In this document: in pieces, positions 1-6,333 of the stretch
Numbering within the stretch: position 1 is the first letter of the stretch
Layout: every line of letters begins with the position of its first letter
DNA from: Nitrososphaerales archaeon TH5894
GTDB lineage: Archaea > Thermoproteota > Nitrososphaeria > Nitrososphaerales > Nitrososphaeraceae
Length of the DNA: 7,815 nt
Assembly: GCA_014523485.1 (NCBI GenBank)
Contig: JAATVK010000159.1
Location: 1-7,815 of the forward strand
Direction: 5' to 3'
The notes under the pieces: model-generated
The model's database searches: none
The model's input: the letters and a program-made list of their open reading frames with translations, nothing else
Told to the model about the DNA's origin: nothing
Position numbers and translations under genes: made by a program

Positions 1-2
1 AC

Positions 3-95
3 AATAACAATAAGAATAATTATGATAGAAATATATCAACTTCTTATACTATTTTGCCTATTTTGCCTTTTAAAATAATATTTAAGTTACTTTAA
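3..95 (+). CDS. Possible 3' end of an Asn-rich protein (partial, 5' end outside window)
   Basis: Frame 3 is open from the window edge for 30 codons to a TAA at 93-95. The translation begins NNNKNNYDRNISTSY and then turns hydrophobic (TILPILPFKIIFKLL). The Asn/Tyr/Asp/Arg-rich start resembles the NNNDRND repeats of the secreted protein at 6334-6792, which suggests the tail of a similar low-complexity exported protein. It lacks the Cys-containing C-terminus of that protein, so it may be a frameshifted end or simply an AT-rich open stretch. No function can be given. Confidence 0.25.
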   Translation, partial: NNNKNNYDRNISTSYTILPILPFKIIFKLL

Positions 96-424
96 GATAA
101 TAAATATCAATACAAAAAATTGCTCGATAATAGGACTATAATATGTCACCAAAACTAATGAATTTGTTATATTATTTATATTCTCAAGAGTTTCCGAATT
201 TCATTTTTTTATTAAAGATATAAGTGTAACATATTATCCCTTTAGTAATTTGATAATTTTTTGCATTTTGAATGAATGTTAGCTATAATTATTTTCTAGA
301 CCATTGATTCATAGTAGGATACATTAGGTAGGGGAACTATCATTGGTTCATAATTAATTTTAAATTAGTATTATTATCTGAACGATATGACTGATTCCTT
401 TAACAATACTATCTTATTTTTATT
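96..424. other. AT-rich intergenic region, no gene seen
   Basis: This is about 330 bases of very AT-rich DNA between the possible gene tail on the left and the zinc-finger gene that ends at 425 on the minus strand. The longest ATG-started frame noticed is 26 codons (143-223, +) and has no TATA box at the expected distance. No RNA gene or repeat was recognised. Confidence 0.5.
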
Positions 425-700
425 TTATTCTATAAAGAGATTATCTTCATAACACCATTTCCAATTTTCACCAGGTTCATAGGATTTTATAACAGGATGA
501 TCTGTTTCTTGATAATGCTTTGTACCGTGTTTATTAACCGAAGAATCACAACAACCAACATGACCACACGAAAGACAAAGACGTAAATGGACCCAGTCAG
601 AACCAATTTTTTCACATTCTTCACATCCTTTTGTATTTCCTTTTATATTAACATCAACTTGGCCAATGTGGAAACATGTAGAATTATTAGCATTATTCAT
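425..700 (-). CDS. UBP-type zinc-finger protein (small, single domain)
   Basis: This 91-residue protein is essentially one ZnF-UBP domain (zf-UBP, PF02148), the Cys/His fold that in eukaryotic deubiquitinases and HDAC6 binds the ubiquitin C-terminus. Likely zinc ligands come from C9, H11, C26, C29, C42, C45, C50/C51, H58, H62, H68 and C83. The core CLSCGHVGCCDSS (42-54), the HxxxH and the ETDHPV segment (65-70) are the form seen in stand-alone bacterial and archaeal members, which are soluble proteins of unknown function. The Arg that follows the CG pair in ubiquitin-binding members (CGR) is replaced by Asp/Ser, while the aromatic pair W82/Y84 near the end is kept, so classic ubiquitin-tail binding is unlikely. 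The ATG at 700 is supported by a TATA box 25-26 nt upstream, implying a leaderless transcript. The gene is divergent from pirin. Family assignment is sure; cellular role is not. Confidence 0.92.
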   Translation of the reverse strand: MNNANNSTCFHIGQVDVNIKGNTKGCEECEKIGSDWVHLRLCLSCGHVGCCDSSVNKHGTKHYQETDHPVIKSYEPGENWKWCYEDNLFIE

Positions 701-721
701 ATTTATTACATATATTTGGTT

Positions 722-729
722 TATTTAAA
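722..729 (-). promoter_or_regulatory. TATA box of the zinc-finger gene
   Basis: On the minus strand this reads TTTAAATA, a near-ideal archaeal TATA element. Its centre is 25-26 nt upstream of the ATG at 700, which places transcription start at or next to the start codon, so the mRNA is probably leaderless. Confidence 0.55.
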
Positions 730-827
730 GAATGTTATTATATCTTATATCTATCTTGAAGTTCAAATAATTTATATATATCCAGTAAGATTCTAAATAC
801 CTACTTAGTAAAAAATTACTACCTAAC

Positions 828-834
828 TTAAATA
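828..834 (+). promoter_or_regulatory. TATA box of the pirin gene
   Basis: TTAAATA (flanked as CTTAAATAC) is centred 26 nt before the ATG at 857. The spacing matches a leaderless transcript starting at that ATG and argues against the in-frame TTG at 842. It lies about 100 bp from the opposing TATA box of the zinc-finger gene, so the 156-bp gap holds two divergent promoters. Confidence 0.5.
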
Positions 835-856
835 CATTTAATTGTATATTATAGTT

Positions 857-1825
857 ATGTCAAAAATAAATAATACAAAAATAATAAATGATATTGAACA
901 ACAACAAAAAGCAGCAATGTCGTTAGATTCCAATAGTTCCAATAAAAAGATCAATTCCATCCGTTCAGTCTCTAAAATAATAAAAAGTGAAATGACTCAG
1001 GATGGTGAAGGTGTAACATTGAATAGATCATTTCCTAATAATTTCATTTCCGAATTTGATCCATTTTTACTATTAGATGAAATTGGTCCAACTGATTTAA
1101 TACCAGGAAAACAAAAAGGATTCCCTGATCATCCTCATAGAGGATTTGAAACCGTTACCTACTTACTAGAAGGAAAATTTGAACATAAGGATTCACAAGG
1201 TCATGCTGGAATTATTAATTCTGGAGATGTACAATGGATGACTGCTGGATCTGGCGTCATTCATTCAGAGATGCCAGAAAAAGAATTTAGTAAAAATGGA
1301 GGTAGATTACATGGATTTCAATTATGGGTAAATCTTCCTAAAAGTAATAAGATGATGAAACCAAGATATCAAGAAATCCCTCAATCTAAAATTCCAACTG
1401 GTACTACAGAAAATGGCAATGTTATTGTCAAAGTTATCGCAGGTACTTCCTTGGGTTCAAAAGCAGTAATTGATACAATAACTCCCATTATGTATATGCA
1501 TTTTAAATTAGAATCTGGCTATAGTATAGTCCAGCCAATCCCAAAAGAATACAATGTATTTGTATATGTAATAAAAGGAAAAGGGATATTTGAGCGAAGT
1601 AATAATAGTCAAATAATTGAAAGAGGCAACTTGGTAATATTTGATAAAGATGGCAAGGAAGTATATATTAAAGCTGTTGAAGATTCAAAAGTTCCACTTG
1701 AATTATTACTAATTGGAGGGATTCCCATAAAAGAACCAATAGCAAGATACGGTCCATTTGTAATGAATACTCAACAAGAGCTCTATCAGGCAGTAGAAGA
1801 TTACAGAAACGGAAAATTAAGATAG
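857..1825 (+). CDS. Pirin-family bicupin protein
   Basis: Pirins are cytoplasmic two-domain cupins that bind one Fe or other metal in the N-terminal cupin. Some bacterial members show quercetin 2,3-dioxygenase activity and others act as partners of metabolic enzymes or regulators. From the ATG at 857 (322 aa) the N-terminal cupin contains DHPHRGFETVTY with H92 and H94 and GSGVIHSEMP with H136 and E138, the four ligands expected in metal-binding pirins. The C-terminal pirin domain ends with GGIPIKEPIARYGPFVMNT (from about residue 287) followed by EDYRNGKLR, a hallmark of the family. Residues 1-34 are a Gln/Asn/Ser-rich extension beyond the usual pirin start. A TTG at 842 would add five residues, but TATA spacing favours the ATG. 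The gene is divergent from the zinc-finger gene and convergent with the transporter. Substrate and physiological role cannot be read from sequence. Confidence 0.95.
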   Translation: MSKINNTKIINDIEQQQKAAMSLDSNSSNKKINSIRSVSKIIKSEMTQDGEGVTLNRSFPNNFISEFDPFLLLDEIGPTDLIPGKQKGFPDHPHRGFETVTYLLEGKFEHKDSQGHAGIINSGDVQWMTAGSGVIHSEMPEKEFSKNGGRLHGFQLWVNLPKSNKMMKPRYQEIPQSKIPTGTTENGNVIVKVIAGTSLGSKAVIDTITPIMYMHFKLESGYSIVQPIPKEYNVFVYVIKGKGIFERSNNSQIIERGNLVIFDKDGKEVYIKAVEDSKVPLELLLIGGIPIKEPIARYGPFVMNTQQELYQAVEDYRNGKLR

Positions 1826-1838
1826 GTAATATACCTAT
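1822..1838 (+). terminator. Stem-loop overlapping the pirin stop codon
   Basis: ATAGGTA (1822-1828), loop ATA, TACCTAT (1832-1838) form a perfect 7-bp stem. The TAG stop (1823-1825) lies in the left arm. No long T-run follows directly, so it could act in termination, mRNA 3'-end stabilisation or processing; the role is inferred from position only. Confidence 0.3.
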
Positions 1839-1981
1839 TATCGATAAGAGCAGTATTACGATCATTCTAAATATTTTTTCAAATGTTTCTTCACTATCCT
1901 TAATACAAAGACTATCAGAATTAGAATTTTGATCGACTCCTTCTTCTATAAAGAGGTTTCTTGATATTTGTTACTATTTTC

Positions 1982-3292
1982 TTATGGTATGTTATCAGAA
2001 TCTTTAATATTCAACAGACGGAAGGACATTATAAATGCTGTAAATATTACTCCAGCACTAATTAGAAAAGTTATTGCTCCCATTGTATTATACAAAAGTC
2101 CTCCTATTGTTAGTCCAATTATACTTGCTAGACTTGCAAAACTACTTGCAACACCTTGTATAGTTCCTTGATGAATCGTTCCTCCTTTTTTTGCGAGTAT
2201 CGACAGCAGAGATGGCCACATAAGACCATTACCAAGAGCAAACAAAATTGCGGCTACATAAATTAATAAAATATTATTTGATAAAAATAATATAAAATTT
2301 GTACCTAAGATTAAACTACCTATTATAACAAGTTTTTCCTCAGAAAATTTTTTTAATGCTTTACGTAAAATTGGACCTTGAACCAAAACCATTATACCAC
2401 TTAATACTGCATAAAATATTCCCAATTCTGTCAATGACCATTTTAAACCAACTACTGCATGAATTGGAAATGAAGTGTAAAAGATATTAAATCCAAGAAA
2501 AATAAGAAAATACAAGAAAAGCAAAAACGAAATATGTTTTAGCTTGAAAATATCTAGGAATCTAAGTTTTTTAGGATTGACAATCTTGTAGCATTCCTTG
2601 CATTCCTGTGCAAAAACCTTTCCAATATTTCCTTTTTCTAGAACCTGTATCACAGGTACTGATGGCTTAGATTCCTTTAAGGTGAAACCTATTACAATTA
2701 AGGTGGCGAAAGAGAGAAAAAGGGCTGCCAGCACAGGTAATATTTCTTTATAAATAGTTGCACCTAAAACTCCTGCTATTGCTGGACCAACAATAAAACC
2801 AAGATTAGAAGATATTGCCATTTTGCCAAAGTTTTTGCTTCTGTTTATATCTGAAGAAACATCTGCAAGATAGGCATCTGCAACAGAAACATTACCACCA
2901 GTAATTCCATCTAAAGCCCTGGCAATAAATAAAACAACCAATGGAAGCGTTATAACAAAAGTTCCAATTAAAGGGGAATTAATACTAAAAAGGTTTTCCT
3001 CAGGTAAAAATAATGCAAAAAGGAAAATAATCCAGCCAACCAATGTTCCTCCATGACTTATAAGAAGAATCTTTTTTCTTCCGTAAATATCTGACCACCT
3101 GCCTAAAATTGGAGCTCCAATGAGTTGAAATGCCGGATACACTGCAGCTAATATACCATAAACTATAGCATTGCCTCCAAAATCTATGACTAAAAATACT
3201 AAAAAAGGCAAAACAATACTAAAACTAAGCGTCCCAATAAAATTAATCAATAATAGAGGATAAAGTGGAATTTGTTTTTCTACACTGGGCAT
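1982..3292 (-). CDS. MFS transporter, DHA1-type drug/H+ antiporter-like (12 TM)
   Basis: This 436-residue protein has the length and hydrophobic pattern of a 12-helix major facilitator in the cytoplasmic membrane. The loop between helices 2 and 3 carries motif A, GRWSDIYGRKK (residues 64-74), helix 4 carries motif B-like ARALDGITGG (124-133), and helix 5 carries motif C-like GFIVGPAIAGVLG (165-177), which marks proton-driven drug antiporters of the DHA1/TetA-like group. The central cytoplasmic loop between the two six-helix halves (about 205-253) is long and holds a C231-K-E-C234 pair. Efflux of a small organic molecule or antibiotic is the usual role; the substrate here is unknown. The gene ends 156 bp from pirin (convergent) and shares a 329-bp divergent promoter region with the secreted hydrolase. 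No regulator gene is adjacent. Confidence 0.92.
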   Translation of the reverse strand: MPSVEKQIPLYPLLLINFIGTLSFSIVLPFLVFLVIDFGGNAIVYGILAAVYPAFQLIGAPILGRWSDIYGRKKILLISHGGTLVGWIIFLFALFLPEENLFSINSPLIGTFVITLPLVVLFIARALDGITGGNVSVADAYLADVSSDINRSKNFGKMAISSNLGFIVGPAIAGVLGATIYKEILPVLAALFLSFATLIVIGFTLKESKPSVPVIQVLEKGNIGKVFAQECKECYKIVNPKKLRFLDIFKLKHISFLLFLYFLIFLGFNIFYTSFPIHAVVGLKWSLTELGIFYAVLSGIMVLVQGPILRKALKKFSEEKLVIIGSLILGTNFILFLSNNILLIYVAAILFALGNGLMWPSLLSILAKKGGTIHQGTIQGVASSFASLASIIGLTIGGLLYNTMGAITFLISAGVIFTAFIMSFRLLNIKDSDNIP

Positions 3293-3621
3293 TATTTAGA
3301 TAAATAAAATCAAAGTCCCAATTTAAGAATTGTTTAATAATGACTAAATAATAAAATTGAATTCCGAAGTATAATATGTAGCATTGTCATGAATATAAAA
3401 TAATAATAATGATTGAAATTTAACTACTATTGCATTTGATTCTTTCATTGCAATGGCCTAATAGTTTGTATTTTCTATTTTGAATTAGTTTGCAATCACT
3501 CTTTTTAGTCAATGTCTAGAATTACTTTTAGATAGTAAGTATATGTTTGCATAATAAAATAATTGGATACTATGATAATTTACTGCTATATTTATTACAT
3601 TCCTTCGTATAAAATTTAACA
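3293..3621. other. Divergent intergenic region between transporter and hydrolase
   Basis: These 329 bases contain the start regions of both flanking genes. A TATA-like CTTAAAT on the minus strand (about 3322-3329) sits roughly 33 nt before the transporter ATG, and a + strand CTATATTTATTA (3586-3597) lies about 30 nt before the hydrolase ATG. Both would leave very short leaders. No clear shared operator palindrome, RNA gene or ORF was seen between them. Confidence 0.4.
3586..3597 (+). promoter_or_regulatory. TATA-like element of the secreted hydrolase gene
   Basis: CTATATTTATTA is centred about 30 nt upstream of the ATG at 3622, consistent with an archaeal TATA box and a leader of only a few nucleotides. 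In DNA this AT-rich such matches are common, so support is modest. Confidence 0.3.
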
Positions 3622-4743
3622 ATGAATGAACACTTCAGTTTATCCTTTCAATTTTTATTTTCTTTAACAGTGACTAGATTTTTTACATTTCTTTTTGCAA
3701 TCGTTATAATTGTTAGCTCACTAATATTAAATCAAGATCAGACCGTAATTGCACAACAACAACAACAACAACAAAAACCGCAATTATCAGGATCGGATAC
3801 TAACCAAAGTTTACCTCAAGCTCAACAACAACAACAACCATTTTTAGAAGATTTATCCTTTGATTTAGACGGTATTTCTTTTTCTCATCATATGGCATCT
3901 GTCAATGGAATTCAAATACACTATGTAATTGGTGGTAAAGGCGACCCTGTTGTACTGTTGCATGGATTTCCGCAATCATGGTATGAATGGAGACATATTA
4001 TGCCAGCTTTGGCCAAAAATTATACTGTTGTGGTACCTGATCTTCGAGGATTTGGTGATTCTTCAAAGCCTGTAACTGGTTATGATGGGAAGACTACTGC
4101 AGAAGATATTTATCAATTGACATCTCAATTAGGTTTTAATAAAATTTTTCTAGTAGCACATGACGTAGGTTCACAAACAGCTTATTCATATGCAGCAGCT
4201 TATCCTAACCATGTAAGTAAATTAGTAATAATGGATTTCCCATATCCAGGTTTTCTTCCTCCGGAGTTTGGTGAGAATGGTCCATGGTGGTTTGCTTTTC
4301 ATCAGACACCTAACTTACCAGAAACTCTAGTAGAAGGTAAGGAACGAGAGTATATATCATGGTTCTTTAAAGGGCTAGCATATAATCCATCTGCAATTAC
4401 AGAAGAGGATATAGATATATTTGCAAGTCATTTTTCAGCTCCTGGTACAGCGCGTACAGCATTTGAACATTTTAGAGCTTTTCCAGTGGATGCAGAACAA
4501 AATAAAGAATCAGCCAAAAATAAGATAACAATACCTGTATTAGCATTAGGTGGTGATGTTTATCCTGCTCTAGGTGGGGATCTACCTGGCAACTTTGCGT
4601 TAAGCTCGTTACAATCATTAGCTACAAATGTAACGGGAGTCACTGTTCCATTTTCGGGACACTGGATTCCAGAAGAGCGTCCAGACTTTGTACTAGATCA
4701 ACTAACTAAATTCTTTAGAAATAGTAGTATCACAAACCAATGA
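3622..4743 (+). CDS. Secreted alpha/beta hydrolase, epoxide hydrolase/Cif-like
   Basis: This 373-residue protein starts with a signal peptide (hydrophobic 19-36, probable cleavage after VIA44), a Gln-rich linker (Q45-51 and Q68-72), then an alpha/beta-hydrolase fold from about residue 88. HGFPQSWYEWR (114-124) supplies the oxyanion region. AHDVG (179-183) is the nucleophile elbow with Asp181, the residue used by epoxide hydrolases and haloacid/haloalkane dehalogenases instead of Ser. The general base is His347 in SGHWIPEERP. The charge-relay acid may be Asp205 (IMDFPYP, the strand-6 position) or Asp312. The cap (about 213-300) contains ETLVEGKEREYISWFF, which resembles, from memory, the cap of the secreted Pseudomonas epoxide hydrolase Cif. 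The ring-opening Tyr position (FEYYRA in Cif) reads FEHFRA here, with Phe284, and the preceding His is replaced by Trp223, so substrate assignment stays open. It acts outside the cytoplasm and is monocistronic. Fold is certain; epoxide hydrolase is a probable subclass. Confidence 0.9.
   Translation: MNEHFSLSFQFLFSLTVTRFFTFLFAIVIIVSSLILNQDQTVIAQQQQQQQKPQLSGSDTNQSLPQAQQQQQPFLEDLSFDLDGISFSHHMASVNGIQIHYVIGGKGDPVVLLHGFPQSWYEWRHIMPALAKNYTVVVPDLRGFGDSSKPVTGYDGKTTAEDIYQLTSQLGFNKIFLVAHDVGSQTAYSYAAAYPNHVSKLVIMDFPYPGFLPPEFGENGPWWFAFHQTPNLPETLVEGKEREYISWFFKGLAYNPSAITEEDIDIFASHFSAPGTARTAFEHFRAFPVDAEQNKESAKNKITIPVLALGGDVYPALGGDLPGNFALSSLQSLATNVTGVTVPFSGHWIPEERPDFVLDQLTKFFRNSSITNQ
3754..3837 (+). repeat. 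Two CAA trinucleotide tracts encoding poly-Gln
   Basis: Seven uninterrupted CAA codons (3754-3774) follow directly after the predicted signal-peptide cleavage site, and five more lie at 3823-3837. They encode Q7 and Q5 in the linker between signal peptide and hydrolase domain. Pure CAA repeats can change length by slippage in steps of one residue without breaking the frame. Confidence 0.85.
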
Positions 4744-5187
4744 CCTAAGCTACAACTCAACAGTCTTAAAATTACGAAAAACCTTGAACGAAAATAGCAG
4801 TTATTCCTGACTAAAATAGTAGAAGAGATCGTGCTAGGACAAAGCAGTTCTTTACTGTAAATTTATCGTTTCTTCAAATGTATGTAAAAAAAGATTTTCC
4901 TCTTGAAAGTTTTGATTCTATAAAACACCTGGTTCATCTTTGAAAACAAATATTTCGTGTTTTTTATTAGAATTTTTTAATTTTTAACTAGAAATAGTTT
5001 TATTAAAAGATAGCACTAATATCTAATTTTCATCTAATGGGAAGTGTCCAGTGTTTAGTAATGAACTTCCACATGATTCATATTGCTTCAAATTATTTGG
5101 GAAATCATAATATAATACCCACTGTATGCCTATTGTTGGTTTCTAAAAACAAATCTTTTTTTATAGGTTTTATTGTGACATAATTTA
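4744..5187. other. Intergenic region after the hydrolase, no firm gene
   Basis: These 444 bases lie between two + strand genes. The first 120 bases look less AT-rich than the rest, and the hydrolase frame continues after its stop with another stop at 4795-4797, then reads QLFLTKIVEEIVLGQSSSLL before TAA; this may be decayed coding sequence or chance. A 48-codon frame at 5037-5183 has no supporting features. T-rich DNA at about 4960-4987 could terminate hydrolase transcription. Confidence 0.35.
5158..5165 (+). promoter_or_regulatory. TATA box of the sequon-repeat protein gene
   Basis: TTTTTATA is centred 26-27 nt before the TTG at 5188. The exact archaeal spacing supports a leaderless mRNA beginning at this unusual start codon, which is also the only usable start before the signal peptide because a TGA lies in frame at 5176-5178. 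Confidence 0.45.
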
Positions 5188-5748
5188 TTGAAACTAATAT
5201 CAAAGGTAAGTGTTGTTTATTTCTTTATAATTTCATTTTTTATATTATTAGTTATGTACCAACAGGTTGATGGACAATTAGACTATCTAAAGGAAGAACA
5301 CCTTCTTAAATTAGAATATTCTGAGGATTGGAAAGACAGACAAAGTGAGTCAGGTTCAGAATATGCTAAATTATTAAGTAAAAAAGTAGGTAAAGTAGTA
5401 AATCCAGCATTTAATCATTTCTACTTGGTTAAATTAATCCCATATAAAGAAAACACTGAATATGTATCAATGTTAGATGATACTAAAGTCTTTTCCATAA
5501 CACTATATCCTAATATGTCTAGTCTTGAAAATGACAAGGTATATAAGAATATGTCTAGTCTTGCAGATACTAGAATATATACTAATTTGTCCAGTTTTGC
5601 TAACTCTAAAGTTTATACTAATTTGTCCAGTTTAGGTGACAAAGTATTTCCTAACATGTCTAGTCTTGAATCTTCTAAAGTATTTCCTAACATGTCTAGT
5701 CTTGAATCTTCTAAAGTATTTCCTAACATGTCTAGTTTGATACAATAA
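5188..5748 (+). CDS. Secreted or membrane-anchored protein with seven N-glycosylation-sequon repeats
   Basis: The 186-residue product is not a recognised family. The start is TTG, followed by KLISK and a hydrophobic stretch (8-23) typical of a signal peptide or N-terminal anchor, so the rest faces outside. Residues about 35-105 are a mixed hydrophobic/charged globular segment (LEYSEDWKD, SEYAKLLSKKV, VNPAF, FYLVKL) that loosely resembles SEA-like extracellular domains; this is a weak impression. From residue 107 to the end the protein is a tandem array with consensus KVF/Y-x-N-M/L-S-S-L-E-S-S. Asn109, 121, 133, 145, 156, 168 and 180 each form an N-x-S sequon, spaced 12,12,12,11,12,12. The last copies are nearly identical in DNA and so are recent duplications. 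The array stops five residues after the last Asn, with no C-terminal anchor. Inferred role: a glycosylated surface or matrix protein. Confidence 0.75.
   Translation: MKLISKVSVVYFFIISFFILLVMYQQVDGQLDYLKEEHLLKLEYSEDWKDRQSESGSEYAKLLSKKVGKVVNPAFNHFYLVKLIPYKENTEYVSMLDDTKVFSITLYPNMSSLENDKVYKNMSSLADTRIYTNLSSFANSKVYTNLSSLGDKVFPNMSSLESSKVFPNMSSLESSKVFPNMSSLIQ
5512..5736 (+). repeat. 36-bp tandem repeat encoding 12-residue NxS units
   Basis: The coding repeat has a 36-bp period with one 33-bp unit. The units at 5641-5676 and 5677-5712 are identical, and 5713-5736 is an identical 24-nt partial third copy. Earlier units (5512-5640) are diverged at the DNA level but keep the N-M/L-S-S core, so the array grew towards its 3' end. 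Confidence 0.9.
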
Positions 5749-5752
5749 AAAA

Positions 5753-5771
5753 TATATGTAATCTACATATA
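5753..5771 (+). terminator. Stem-loop just after the sequon-repeat gene
   Basis: TATATGTA (5753-5760), loop ATC, TACATATA (5764-5771) form a perfect 8-bp stem starting five bases after the TAA stop. It lacks a T-tract immediately downstream. Termination or protection of the mRNA 3' end is inferred only from its place. Confidence 0.35.
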
Positions 5772-6298
5772 CTATTAAAAAATAACTCTTCCTAAAGATT
5801 TTAATTTACACAGAATGATCACAAATGAAGAAATAATGGCATGTATTAACCTATGAATAGATGTGATAATTTCGCATCCTTTATTAAAACTGTTATATCG
5901 ACTTTATACTCAGTATTTTATTTATTAAAATATTATCATATATTCTCAATTCGTCGGAATTTCATTTATACCTTACCTACTAAGCATTAATCCATATCTA
6001 TTTAGTATTATCTACAACAGTAGAAATTTATGAACCAAATTGATACATATTTTAGTAACATTTAATGATTCTCTAAATCAATTAATTTTTAAAATAACAT
6101 TTTTTCTTCTTTTAAATGATTTCATAAAATAACTATTTTTTGTATTTTGCTAATACATTAAACGAAGATATCTCACAAATATAATAGATTTGAGTGATAG
6201 TATTTCCATAAAAAAATTAATTCAGTTAGAAAAGTATAAGATAATTATTACTAATTAAGAAACATAATTATTTACTTCTAAATTTTTATTTAATTTTA
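5772..6298. other. Long AT-rich intergenic region, no gene seen
   Basis: More than 500 bases separate two secreted-protein genes. All six frames are broken by frequent stops, with no ATG frame above about 15 codons noticed. No tRNA-like fold, repeat or conserved regulatory element was recognised. A small RNA cannot be excluded by eye. Confidence 0.45.
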
Positions 6299-6308
6299 TT
6301 TAATATAA
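6299..6308 (+). promoter_or_regulatory. TATA-like element of the Asn/Tyr-rich protein gene
   Basis: TTTAATATAA lies about 27-30 nt before the GTG/ATG pair at 6331/6334, fitting a leaderless or near-leaderless transcript. A second candidate, ATAAATATT near 6350-6358, could serve the internal ATG at 6376 but is slightly too close. Confidence 0.3.
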
Positions 6309-6333
6309 GATTCTTCTATTTGATTCTCTAGTG

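Noticed and set aside
143..223. 26-codon frame MSPKLMNLLYYLYSQEF...
   Set aside because: Too short, with no promoter at the expected spacing and no similarity recognised.
587..796. 69-codon + strand frame opposite and beyond the zinc-finger gene
   Set aside because: It is antisense to the clear UBP domain and consists of Ile/Tyr/Phe-rich AT-driven sequence with no motif.
1668..1865. 65-codon minus-strand frame opposite the pirin 3' end
   Set aside because: Leu/Ile-rich shadow of the conserved pirin C-terminus on the other strand.
1968..2171. 67-codon + strand frame opposite the transporter 3' end
   Set aside because: Antisense to transmembrane codons of the MFS gene, no independent support.
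5037..5183. 48-codon + strand frame (MGSVQCLVMNFHMIH...) just upstream of the sequon-repeat gene
   Set aside because: No TATA box at the right spacing and no motif. It overlaps the likely promoter of the next gene, and its length is compatible with chance.
5512..5736. 36-bp direct repeats as a CRISPR array
   Set aside because: The repeats are contiguous without spacers and encode an in-frame 12-residue protein repeat.
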